From Acidovorax sp. SUPP3334 (GTDB taxonomy: Bacteria; Pseudomonadota; Gammaproteobacteria; Burkholderiales; Burkholderiaceae_C), in assembly GCF_030159055.1 (NCBI RefSeq), contig NZ_BQXQ01000001.1, positions 124,001-188,000 of the forward strand: DNA of 64,000 bases. The letters run 5' to 3'. Positions 1-8,418 of this stretch are shown here, piece after piece. The notes under the pieces were generated by a model. That model did no database searches. It saw only the letters and a program-made list of their open reading frames with translations, and was not told the DNA's origin. Within the stretch, counting starts at the first letter, position 1. Each line of letters begins with the position of its first letter. The position numbers and the translations under genes were made by a program.

Positions 1-1253
1 AGATGCCGCAGGCAGGCGATGGCGATGAGCGCCACGAGCAGCGCCGTGACGGCCTGCGTGGTCACCTCGGCCGCGAGGCTGGCGCCCACGGCGGTGTTGA
101 TCTCGGTGACCAGCCCGCTGGTGGAGGCCACGATGGCGATCCACCACGGGTAGGGGCTGAGGCGCCGGGCCAGGTCGTCGGACAGCGAGGGCAGCCGCCA
201 CGAACTGCGCCGGCGCGACAGCAGCGCGTGCCCCAGGCCGATGGCGAACGACGCGAAGATCGCCAGCCGCACGGCGGTGCTGCCCAGGCCGTGCAGCCGC
301 TCGCCCAGGTTGTCGCCCACATCGACGCCGCTGAGCGCCAGTTGCGCGGCCAGCCCGATGAGCAGTACGTGTACCACGACCGACACCGCAGCCAGCAGCG
401 ACCGCCGCAGGCGCCCCGATGGCAACCGGGTCGGTGCCACGCGCACCAGTACGCGCTTGGCCACCCAGTTGCCCAGCACGGCCAGCAGCAGCGCGCCGGC
501 CAGGCTGCCCAGGAACGTGGCTCGCCGGGCGGGCTCCATCGCCCGCTCCAGGGCCTGGCGCGCTTCGATCGCCAGCATCGACAGGCGGGCGGTGTCCGAG
601 GGCCAGGCGTTGCGCAGGGCGCGCCAATAGGTGGGGCCGAGCGGGGAGTCGATGCGGGCCGTCAGCGCGTCCTGGAACTGCTGGCGGCGCTGGCGCACGA
701 GGTCGGCGCTGCGCTGGTCCGCATCGACGACGATCAGGCGCGCGAGTTTCAGGTCGGCATCGACCACGGCCCGCTGCTTGGCGAGCGCCGCTCGCTGCTG
801 GGCGACATCGGGGGCATCGGCGGGGGCTCCTTTTTCCGGCGCGGGGCCGAGGCCGGCCAGGCGGGTGTCGAGATCGGCCAGCGCTTCGGTGCGCTGCGCG
901 ACGAGCTGCTCGGCCGCGGTGCCGATGGCATAGACCTCGTTGACCCGCTTGCGGCCGTCGTCGTCGGGATCGAGCTTCTTCGGAACGGCATCGAGCTGCT
1001 TGCGCAGGTCGTCCACCGACGGGGGGGCCGGGTCGCCCGCGCGCGGCGCGGCGGCGGTGGCGCTGGCGGATGAAGCGGGAGCGGCCGCCCCGGCGCGGTC
1101 CTGGGCCGAGGCGGGGTGGGCGGCTGCCAGGCCCATGAGCAGGCAGGCCAGGAGCAAGAGAGCGGAGAGTCCGGTGCGCAGGCCGGGCGGGATGCGTGAA
1201 AAGGAAGGAGGCAAGGGCGGGTCCGTGCTGACGAGAACCCGAAAGCGTATCAC
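1..1253 (-). CDS. Mechanosensitive ion channel protein, DUF3772 type (3' end outside window)
   Basis: I translated this frame by hand: it is open from 1253 to the window edge, giving about 417 residues of a longer protein. The N-terminus has a hydrophobic signal stretch (ALLLLACLLMGLAAAHPASA, about residues 31-50), then an Ala/Pro-rich linker, a periplasmic helical region (VDDLRKQLDAVPKKLD, ARLIVVDADQRSADLVRQRR) typical of DUF3772, and several membrane helices (FLGSLAGALLLAVLGNWVAKR, SLLAAVSVVVHVLLIGLAAQ). The MscS beta domain expected of the family would lie beyond the window. The chosen GTG start (1253-1251) overlaps the ugpQ stop codon in a GTGA arrangement, which suggests translational coupling to ugpQ; a later ATG inside the signal sequence (about 1128) is an alternative. 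Predicted role: inner-membrane tension-gated channel. Confidence 0.75.
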   Translation of the reverse strand, partial: MIRFRVLVSTDPPLPPSFSRIPPGLRTGLSALLLLACLLMGLAAAHPASAQDRAGAAAPASSASATAAAPRAGDPAPPSVDDLRKQLDAVPKKLDPDDDGRKRVNEVYAIGTAAEQLVAQRTEALADLDTRLAGLGPAPEKGAPADAPDVAQQRAALAKQRAVVDADLKLARLIVVDADQRSADLVRQRRQQFQDALTARIDSPLGPTYWRALRNAWPSDTARLSMLAIEARQALERAMEPARRATFLGSLAGALLLAVLGNWVAKRVLVRVAPTRLPSGRLRRSLLAAVSVVVHVLLIGLAAQLALSGVDVGDNLGERLHGLGSTAVRLAIFASFAIGLGHALLSRRRSSWRLPSLSDDLARRLSPYPWWIAIVASTSGLVTEINTAVGASLAAEVTTQAVTALLVALIAIACLRH

Positions 1254-2014
1254 TGCGCGGGGCTGAACAGGTCCACCCGGTCGGTGATGACGCCGTCGGT
1301 GCCCAGGTCGATCAGGCGCTGCGCGGCCCATTCGTCGTTCACCGTGTAGCTCAGTGCGCGCAGGCCGGCGCCGTGCACCTGGGCCACGGTTTCGGCCGTC
1401 CACAGGGCGTGGTTGCAGACCACCGCCACGCAGCCGAGTTGCTGCGCGGTGTCCAGCCAGCCGGGGGTGAGCGTGTCCAGCAGCAGGCCGCGCGGCAGCA
1501 GGGGCGCTGCATCGCGCGCGCCGGACAGGGCGCGCACCTGGAACGAGGTCAGCAGCGGCGGCACGGCGGCATTCAGCCACAGGCGGGCGGCGTGCGAGGC
1601 CACGACGCGGCCGGTTTCTTCCTCGGTGCCGGGCGTGGGTTTGATCTCGATGTTCAGCAGGTGGCCGTTGGCCCGGCAATAGCGCGCCACGCTCTCCAGG
1701 GTGGGCAGGGGCTCGCCCGCGTGGGCGCGCGAGTGCCAGGCGCCCGCATCCAGGCGCGACAGGTCGCTCCAGGGCTGCTCGCCAGCCGTGCCGGTGCCAG
1801 TCGTGGTGCGCTCCAGCGTGGCGTCGTGCAGCAAAAAGGGAACGCCGTCGGCGCTGAGCTTGGCGTCGCATTCGAACATGCGGTAGCCGTGGTGCGCCCC
1901 CAGGCGGAAGGCGGCCAGCGTGTTCTCGGGCGCCAGCTTGCCCGCGCCGCGGTGGGCGATCCAGCGGGGATAGGGCCAGTCGGCGGCGAAAACGGCGGGA
2001 GAGGATGAGGTCAT
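1250..2014 (-). CDS. ugpQ: Glycerophosphodiester phosphodiesterase UgpQ
   Basis: 254 aa, the usual length for cytosolic UgpQ. The GDPD fold is evident: WIAHRGAGKLAPENTLAAF near residue 18 (catalytic HR and the E-N pair), then FECDAKLSADGVPFLLHDATLERTT (metal ligands E, D and the second catalytic His), NIEIKP in the middle, and VNDEWAAQRLIDLGTDGVITDRVD at the end. It hydrolyses glycerophosphodiesters to sn-glycerol-3-phosphate and an alcohol. It lies downstream of the Ugp transporter genes on the same strand, as in other bacteria, so imported diesters can be cleaved inside the cell. The ATG at 2014 begins MTSSSPAVF. Its stop overlaps the start of the next gene. Confidence 0.93.
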   Translation of the reverse strand: MTSSSPAVFAADWPYPRWIAHRGAGKLAPENTLAAFRLGAHHGYRMFECDAKLSADGVPFLLHDATLERTTTGTGTAGEQPWSDLSRLDAGAWHSRAHAGEPLPTLESVARYCRANGHLLNIEIKPTPGTEEETGRVVASHAARLWLNAAVPPLLTSFQVRALSGARDAAPLLPRGLLLDTLTPGWLDTAQQLGCVAVVCNHALWTAETVAQVHGAGLRALSYTVNDEWAAQRLIDLGTDGVITDRVDLFSPAQ

Positions 2015-2060
2015 GTCAGTGAGGCGGTCGATGGGGAGCGCTGCGTTCAGGCGCCGTGCT

Positions 2061-2363
2061 TCATGTGCTTTCCCCGAACTTGAGCAGGTTGCCGTGCGGG
2101 TCGATCACATACAGCTCGCGCGCATCGCCACGCACGTAGCAGGAGGTTTTCTCGGCGATGTGGCGCTCGGCGCAGTGCCAGAAATGCAGTTCGCAGCCGT
2201 CGCGCTCGACGATGAGGTAGTCCCCGGTGCGCAGCCGGGGCGTGAAGCCCAGGCGGTCGGCGTAGAAGGCGGCGCTCTCGTCCAGGTCGAGCGACGCCAG
2301 CACGGGCACCGTCGCCAGCACGGGCCCCGCTGCGGGTGCAGTGTCGCTGGCGGCGCACGTCAC
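2061..2363 (-). CDS. VOC-family (glyoxalase/bleomycin resistance-like) small protein
   Basis: About 100 aa. It reads like a single VOC half-module: VLASLDLDESAAFYADRLGFTPR, then YLIVERDGCELHFWHCAERH, then YVRGDARELYVIDPHGNLLKFGE. The 'F/Y...LGF' helix and the closing 'DPxGN' strand are typical of the glyoxalase/dioxygenase superfamily. Function and substrate are unknown; metal ligands cannot be assigned safely. I place the start at the GTG (2363-2361) two bases after the ugpC stop; the frame is open further upstream inside ugpC, so the start is uncertain. It sits between ugpC and ugpQ and is probably cotranscribed. A link to glycerophosphodiester use is only suggested by position. Confidence 0.7.
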   Translation of the reverse strand: MTCAASDTAPAAGPVLATVPVLASLDLDESAAFYADRLGFTPRLRTGDYLIVERDGCELHFWHCAERHIAEKTSCYVRGDARELYVIDPHGNLLKFGEST

Positions 2364-2364
2364 G

Positions 2365-3369
<1,005 letters not shown>

Positions 3370-3425
3370 ATCTTTTGGGGATGCTTGTCGGATCGATCGG
3401 TGGTCTTGATCGTTGATCGTGGTCG

Positions 3426-4277
3426 TTATTTCTCGGTGTCCACGAGGCCCCTGACGAACCACTTTTGCATGAGCATGACGACCACGGCGGGCGGCAGCAT
3501 GGCCAGGATGGCCGTCGCCATGACGATGTTCCATTCGTTCTGCCCGTCGCCGCCGGCGATCATGCGTTTGATGCCGATCACCACGGGGTACATGTCTTCG
3601 CTGGTGGTCGCCAGCAGCGGCCACAGGTACTGGTTCCAGCCGTAGATGAACTGGATCACGAACAGGGCGGCGATCGACGTCTTGGACAGTGGAATCAGCA
3701 CGTCCTTGAAGAACCGCATGGGCCCGGCGCCGTCCATGCGCGCGGCCTCCACCAGCTCGTCCGGCACCGTGAGGAAGAACTGGCGGAACAGGAACGTGGC
3801 CGTCGCCGAGGCGATCAGCGGCACGGTCAGGCCGGCGTAGCTGTTGAGCATGCCGAGGTCCGACACCACCTGGTAGGTGGGGCCGATGCGCACTTCCACG
3901 GGCAGCATCAGCGTGATGAAGATCAGCCAGAAGCACAGGCCCTTGAAGGGAAAGCGGAAGTACACGATGGCGAACGCCGACAGCAGCGAGATCGCGATCT
4001 TGCCGAACGTGATGACCAGCGCCGACACCAGGCTGACCCACATCATTCGGGCGACCGGGGCCGTGGAGCCCGCACCCGCGTCGCGGCCGAACAGCGCGGC
4101 CTTGTAGGTGTCCCACAGGTGCGTGCCGGGCAGCAGCGGCATGGGCGCCTGCACGATTTCCTGCGCGGTGTGCGTGGAGGCCACGAAGGCCAGGTAGAGC
4201 GGAAAGGCGACGATCACGACGCCGAGGATCATGATGGCATGCGCGAGGATGCCGAGGGTGGGGCTGCGTTCAACCAT
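3426..4277 (-). CDS. ugpE: sn-Glycerol-3-phosphate ABC transporter permease UgpE
   Basis: 283 aa inner-membrane permease with about six membrane helices (first: [22 protein letters not shown]). The EAA loop that docks on the ATPase is [21 protein letters not shown], in the second half of the protein, as usual for binding-protein-dependent permeases of the MalG/UgpE group. It lies 24 bp downstream of ugpA and 56 bp upstream of ugpC on the same strand, so the genes form one operon. Length is normal for UgpE. Confidence 0.95.
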   Translation of the reverse strand: MVERSPTLGILAHAIMILGVVIVAFPLYLAFVASTHTAQEIVQAPMPLLPGTHLWDTYKAALFGRDAGAGSTAPVARMMWVSLVSALVITFGKIAISLLSAFAIVYFRFPFKGLCFWLIFITLMLPVEVRIGPTYQVVSDLGMLNSYAGLTVPLIASATATFLFRQFFLTVPDELVEAARMDGAGPMRFFKDVLIPLSKTSIAALFVIQFIYGWNQYLWPLLATTSEDMYPVVIGIKRMIAGGDGQNEWNIVMATAILAMLPPAVVVMLMQKWFVRGLVDTEK

Positions 4278-4301
4278 GGTGGGGTGCTCCGGACGGCATC
4301 A

Positions 4302-5183
4302 TCAGTATTGGACTTTCTTCTCGACGTAGCGGAACTGCACCACCGTGAGCGCGACGACGATCAGCATCAGCACCACCGACTGCGCGGCCGAGCCGCCCAG
4401 GTCCATGGCCTTGAAGCCGTCGTAATAAACCTTGTAAACGAGGATCGCCGTGTCCTTGCCGGGGCCGCCCTGCGTGGCCGCATCGACGATGGCGAAGGTG
4501 TCGAAGAACGCGTACACCACGTTGATCACCAGCAGGAAGAAGGTGGTGGGCGACAGCAGCGGGAACTGCACCGTCCAGAAACGGCGCCATGGGCCGGCAC
4601 CGTCGATGGCCGCGGCTTCGATGAGCGACTTCGGAATCGACTGCAGCCCGGCCAGGAAGAACAGGAAGTTGTAGGAGATCTGCTTCCACACCGAGGCCAT
4701 CACGATCAGCGTCATGGCCTGGCCCGAATCGAGCAGGTGGTTCCAGTGCATGCCGACTTTCTCCAGGCCATAGGCCACCACGCCCAGCGACGGCGAGAAC
4801 ATGAAGACCCACAGCACGGCGGCCACGGCAGGCGCCACGGCGTAGGGCAGGATCAGCATGGTCTTGTAGAACATGGCGGCTTTCACCACCCGGTCGGCGA
4901 AGACCGCGAGCATCAGCGACAGCGTGATGCCGATGCCCGCCACCAGCACGGAGAACATCGCGGTGGTCTTGAACGACTCGACATAGCTGCCGTCGCTGAA
5001 CAACTGCTTGAAGTTTTCCAGCCCCACCCATTCGGTGGAGGTGCCGAAGGCGTCCTGCAACTGCATGGATTGCACCAGCGCCTGGCTGGCCGGCCAGAAA
5101 AAGAAGACCAGGATGATGGCCATCTGCGGTGCGATGAGCACCCAGGGCAGCCATGCAGATTTGAAGCGGACGCGTTTTTCCAT
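4302..5183 (-). CDS. ugpA: sn-Glycerol-3-phosphate ABC transporter permease UgpA
   Basis: 293 aa, beginning MEKRVRFKSAWLPWVLIAPQ. It has about six membrane helices and an EAA loop EAAAIDGAGPWRRFWTVQF in the second half; length and order match UgpA (MalF type). It forms the channel with UgpE. The gene begins about 100 bp after ugpB; a strong hairpin in that gap (5222-5252) probably limits how much ugpA-E transcript is made compared with ugpB. Confidence 0.95.
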   Translation of the reverse strand: MEKRVRFKSAWLPWVLIAPQMAIILVFFFWPASQALVQSMQLQDAFGTSTEWVGLENFKQLFSDGSYVESFKTTAMFSVLVAGIGITLSLMLAVFADRVVKAAMFYKTMLILPYAVAPAVAAVLWVFMFSPSLGVVAYGLEKVGMHWNHLLDSGQAMTLIVMASVWKQISYNFLFFLAGLQSIPKSLIEAAAIDGAGPWRRFWTVQFPLLSPTTFFLLVINVVYAFFDTFAIVDAATQGGPGKDTAILVYKVYYDGFKAMDLGGSAAQSVVLMLIVVALTVVQFRYVEKKVQY

Positions 5184-5221
5184 GGGGCGGAAGGTTGAGA
5201 GAAATAGGCGCTTCCCAAAGC

Positions 5222-5252
5222 AAAAAGCAGAGGGTTGACCCCTCTGCTTTTT
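5222..5252 (-). terminator. Intercistronic hairpin between ugpB and ugpA
   Basis: Perfect 12-bp inverted repeat AAAAAGCAGAGG / CCTCTGCTTTTT around a 7-nt loop. Read on the minus strand it ends in a T run, so it has the form of an intrinsic terminator. It lies right after the ugpB stop. Such hairpins after binding-protein genes commonly stabilise the upstream mRNA and attenuate the permease genes; that role is inferred. Confidence 0.75.
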
Positions 5253-5282
5253 ACGGTTGGCGAAACGTTCAGTTTAAAACGA

Positions 5283-6593
5283 CTACGACTTGTTCGCCTT
5301 CTGGAAACGCTCCAGCTGTTCGTTGCCGCGCTTGACGATCGTGTCCAGCGCTTCCTTGGCGGTCTTCTTGCCGGCCCACACCTGTTCGAGCTCTTCGTCC
5401 TCGATCGCGCGGATCTGCACGTAGTTGCCCAGGCGGATGCCGCGGCTCTTGTCGGTGACCTTGCGGATCATCTGCGTCACGGCCACGTCGGTGCCGGGGT
5501 TCTGCTGGTAGAAGCCCGACTTTTCGGTCAGCTCGTACGCGGCCTTGGTGACGGGCAGGTAGCCGGTGCGCTTGTGGCTGGCGGACTGCACTTCCGGCGT
5601 GGAGATGAACTTGAAGAATTCGGCCACGCCCTTGTATTCGGCAGGCTTCTTGCCAGCCATGACCCACAGGCTCGCGCCGCCGATCACGGTGTTCTGCGGA
5701 GCGCCCTGAACGTCGGGGTAGTAGGGCAGGGGTGCCAGGCCGTAGGCGAACTTGGCGTTCTTGGCCACGTTGCCGTAGAAGCCCGAAGACGTGTTGATCA
5801 TGGCGCACTCGCCCGACACGAAGCTCGCCTCAGGCACGTTGCCGCGGCCCTTGTAGACGAACAGGCCCTGCTTGGCCATGTTGGCCAGGTTTTCGATGTG
5901 GCGCACGTGCAGTGGCGAATCCACCTTCAGGCGCGCGTCCAGGCCCTGCAGGCCGTTGGACTTGCTGGCGAACTCCACGTTGTGCCAGGCCGAGAAGCTC
6001 TCGACCTGCGTCCAGTTCTGCCAGGCCGTGGTGAACGGGCACTTGTGGCCCGATGCCTTGAGCTTGGCCGCCGCGTTGACCACTTCGGGCCAGGTGGTGG
6101 GCGCCTTGTCGGTGGGCAGGCCGGCCGCCTTGAAGGCGTCCTTGTTGAAGTAGAAGATGGTGGTGGAGCTGTTGAACGGGAAGCTCAGCATCTGGCCGTT
6201 GGGGGCCGTGTAGTAGCCCGCCACGGCGGGAATGTAGGCCGCCGGGTCGAACTGGGCGCCCGCGTCCTGCATGACCTTGCCCACGGGCACGATGGCGCCC
6301 TTGCTGGCCATCATCGTGGCGGTGCCCACTTCGAACACTTGCAGGATGTGCGGCGCGTTGCCGGCGCGGAAGGCGGCGATGGAGGCCGTCATGGATTCGT
6401 CGTACGTGCCCTTGTAGGTCGGCACGATCTTGTAGTCCTTCTGGCTTTCGTTGAACTGCTTGGCCAGGTCGTTCACCCATTCGCCGTTGACCGCAGTCAT
6501 CGAATGCCACCACTGGATCTCGGTCTGGGCCTGCGCCGTGGCGCAGAAGGACGCGGCAATGGCAGCCGCCGCCGCCAAATGCTTGAATTGCAT
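5283..6593 (-). CDS. ugpB: sn-Glycerol-3-phosphate periplasmic binding protein UgpB
   Basis: 436 aa. N-terminal signal peptide MQFKHLAAAAAIAASFCATAQA, cleaved before QTEIQWWHSM. The mature part is a family-1 extracellular solute-binding protein with typical UgpB stretches (WVNDLAKQFNESQKDYKIVP, YKGTYDESMTASIAAFRAG, FNSSTTIFYFNKDAFKAAGL, GRGNVPEASFVSGECAMINTSSGF). It captures glycerol-3-phosphate and glycerophosphodiesters in the periplasm for UgpAEC. The open frame extends upstream, but the signal peptide fixes the ATG at 6593. It is first in the operon and divergent from serA; candidate operators are in the shared intergenic region. Confidence 0.95.
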   Translation of the reverse strand: MQFKHLAAAAAIAASFCATAQAQTEIQWWHSMTAVNGEWVNDLAKQFNESQKDYKIVPTYKGTYDESMTASIAAFRAGNAPHILQVFEVGTATMMASKGAIVPVGKVMQDAGAQFDPAAYIPAVAGYYTAPNGQMLSFPFNSSTTIFYFNKDAFKAAGLPTDKAPTTWPEVVNAAAKLKASGHKCPFTTAWQNWTQVESFSAWHNVEFASKSNGLQGLDARLKVDSPLHVRHIENLANMAKQGLFVYKGRGNVPEASFVSGECAMINTSSGFYGNVAKNAKFAYGLAPLPYYPDVQGAPQNTVIGGASLWVMAGKKPAEYKGVAEFFKFISTPEVQSASHKRTGYLPVTKAAYELTEKSGFYQQNPGTDVAVTQMIRKVTDKSRGIRLGNYVQIRAIEDEELEQVWAGKKTAKEALDTIVKRGNEQLERFQKANKS

Positions 6594-6949
6594 GAAAACT
6601 CCTCGAATCGGTACGAAATGCACGAAGCGCCGATGGTAGGACGCATGTCGTGACACGAATGTGTCGTTGTCGCATAGGCCCGCATGGCGATCAAGCGGGG
6701 AAACCCGTCGCGCCGGCGGGCCCGCAATCGCGCCTAAACGGGCGTGAAAAATGGCAATTTCGTGACCAATCCGTGACAGGCCGAGTCGCCTTGGCGACTC
6801 ATCCGCCGCACCAGCTTGGCGAATCGCGGAGATGCCAGCAGGGTTTTGTGCAGTGCACAATGATCTGTGTCCCCGTTCTGGGGCCTCCGGTCGGGGCTGA
6901 CGTCCCGCCCCATCCGATTCTTCGTTTCCCGATCCTCCCGGACCTTTCC
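6594..6949. promoter_or_regulatory. Divergent ugpB/serA control region with three inverted repeats
   Basis: This 356-bp non-coding stretch separates the divergent ugp operon and serA. It contains three clear symmetric sites: GACAC-GAAT-GTGTC (6652-6665, nearest ugpB), GAGTCGCC-TT-GGCGACTC (6783-6800), and TTGTGCA-G-TGCACAA (6846-6860, nearest serA). The symmetry is directly visible; the cognate regulators are not known. I looked for a canonical two-repeat Pho box, which controls ugp in enteric bacteria, and could not find a convincing one. Confidence 0.5.
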
Positions 6950-8179
6950 ATGGCCAAAACATCTCTGGACAAAAGCAAGATCAAGTTCCTGTTGCTCGAG
7001 GGCATCCACCCTTCCGCGATCGACGTGCTGCGCGGCGCGGGCTACACCCAGATCGAGGCCCTCTCCGGGGCGCTGCCCGACGATGAACTCAAGCGCAAGA
7101 TCGCCGACGCGCACTTCGTGGGCATCCGCTCGCGCACGCAGCTGACGGCCGAGGTCTTCGCCCATGCGCACAAGCTGGTGGCCGTGGGGTGCTTTTGCAT
7201 CGGCACCAACCAGGTGGATCTGAACGCCGCCCGCGAGCGCGGCATCGCCGTGTTCAACGCACCGTATTCCAACACCCGCTCGGTGGCCGAGCTGGTGCTG
7301 GCTGAGGCCATCCTGCTGCTGCGCGGCATTCCCGAAAAGAACGCGGTGGCGCACCGCGGCGGCTGGCTCAAGTCGGCCGACAACGCCTACGAAATCCGCG
7401 GCAAGACGCTGGGCATCGTGGGCTACGGCTCCATCGGCACGCAGCTGTCGGTGCTGGCCGAGGGCCTGGGCATGCACGTGATCTTTCACGACGTGGTCAA
7501 CAAGCTGCCGCTGGGCAATGCGCGCCAGGCGCCTTCGCTGCACGCGCTGCTGGGGCAGGCCGACATCGTGAGCCTGCACGTGCCCGAGCTGCCTTCCACG
7601 CAATGGATGATCGGCGCGGCCGAGATCGCGGCGATGAAGCCGGGCGGCATCCTCATCAACGCCGCGCGCGGCACGGTGGTGGAGATCGAGCCGCTGGCCG
7701 AGGCGCTCAAGGCCAAGAAGCTGCTGGGCGCCGCCATCGACGTGTTCCCGGTCGAGCCGCGCACGAACAAGGACGAGTTCCTGTCGCCGCTGCGCGGGCT
7801 GGACAACGTGATCCTCACGCCGCACATCGGCGGCTCCACCATGGAGGCGCAGGCCAACATCGGGCTGGAAGTGGCCGAAAAGCTGGTCAAGTACAGCGAC
7901 AACGGCACCTCGATCTCGTCGGTCAACTTTCCCGAGGTGGCGCTGCCCGCCCACCCGGGCAAGCACCGGCTGCTGCACATCCACCAGAACGTGCCGGGCG
8001 TGCTGTCGCAGATCAACCGGATCTTCTCGGACAACCAGATCAACATCGCGGCCCAGTACCTGCAGACCAACGAGAAGGTGGGCTACGTGGTGATCGACAT
8101 CGACGCCCAGTCGTCCGACCTGGCGCAGGACAAGCTGGCCCAGGTGCCGGGCACGATCCGCAGCCGCGTGCTGTTCTGA
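6950..8179 (+). CDS. serA: D-3-phosphoglycerate dehydrogenase SerA
   Basis: 409 aa, essentially the length of the E. coli enzyme (410). It catalyses the first step of serine synthesis, oxidising 3-phosphoglycerate with NAD. Visible: substrate-domain start KIKFLLLEGIHPSA, Rossmann motif GIVGYGSIGTQLS, catalytic Arg in NAARGTVVEI, the Glu region DVFPVEP, catalytic His in LTPHIGGST, and a C-terminal ACT domain (HRLLHIHQNVPGVLSQINR to the end) for serine feedback inhibition. The ATG at 6950 (MAKTSLDKSK) is chosen because conserved sequence starts there, although the frame is open further upstream. A terminator follows. Confidence 0.95.
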   Translation: MAKTSLDKSKIKFLLLEGIHPSAIDVLRGAGYTQIEALSGALPDDELKRKIADAHFVGIRSRTQLTAEVFAHAHKLVAVGCFCIGTNQVDLNAARERGIAVFNAPYSNTRSVAELVLAEAILLLRGIPEKNAVAHRGGWLKSADNAYEIRGKTLGIVGYGSIGTQLSVLAEGLGMHVIFHDVVNKLPLGNARQAPSLHALLGQADIVSLHVPELPSTQWMIGAAEIAAMKPGGILINAARGTVVEIEPLAEALKAKKLLGAAIDVFPVEPRTNKDEFLSPLRGLDNVILTPHIGGSTMEAQANIGLEVAEKLVKYSDNGTSISSVNFPEVALPAHPGKHRLLHIHQNVPGVLSQINRIFSDNQINIAAQYLQTNEKVGYVVIDIDAQSSDLAQDKLAQVPGTIRSRVLF

Positions 8180-8187
8180 GGTCCCTG

Positions 8188-8225
8188 CCGGCTGGCGGCT
8201 TCGGGTACGGCCGGCCGGTCTTTTT
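8188..8225 (+). terminator. Rho-independent terminator after serA
   Basis: A GC-rich stem (CCGGCTGGC pairing with GCCGGCCGG, one G-T wobble) with a loop of about 12 nt is followed by TCTTTTTGG, 8 bp after the serA stop. Confidence 0.65.
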
Positions 8226-8235
8226 GGTCAGAGCC

Positions 8236-8291
8236 AAAAAGGCCTCCAGCGCAATCAATATGCCGGGATATTGCTATGAAAATAGTAGCAA
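8236..8291 (-). repeat. Dispersed ~50-bp palindromic element, copy 1
   Basis: Contains GGCCTCCAGCGC followed by TTGCTATGAAAATAGTAGCA. Read on the minus strand it is the layout shared by the other copies: a small A/T-rich hairpin (TGCTA...TAGCA), a middle spacer, then GCGCTGGAGGCC. It lies between serA and the FAD/Fe-S oxidase gene. Confidence 0.7.
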
Positions 8292-8361
8292 ATGCGGCTT
8301 GTGCGGCGCCCTGGCCTTCGGTGGTGCCCGAGAACGCCCCGGGCCGCCCTGGGCCCTGGCA

Positions 8362-8367
8362 TAAAAT
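8362..8367 (+). promoter_or_regulatory. Putative -10 box of the FAD/Fe-S oxidase gene
   Basis: TAAAAT within GGCATAAAATCGCG, 51 bp upstream of the ATG at 8419. No convincing -35 is visible, so this is a weak call. Confidence 0.35.
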
Positions 8368-8418
8368 CGCGGCCCCGAGGCACAGGGGCGCCCCACGCGC
8401 CCGACCCAGGTTGACCCC

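Noticed and set aside
6594-6949. Pho box for ugpB
   Set aside because: TGTCAC/GTGACA half-sites occur but not as two tandem repeats with the correct spacing.
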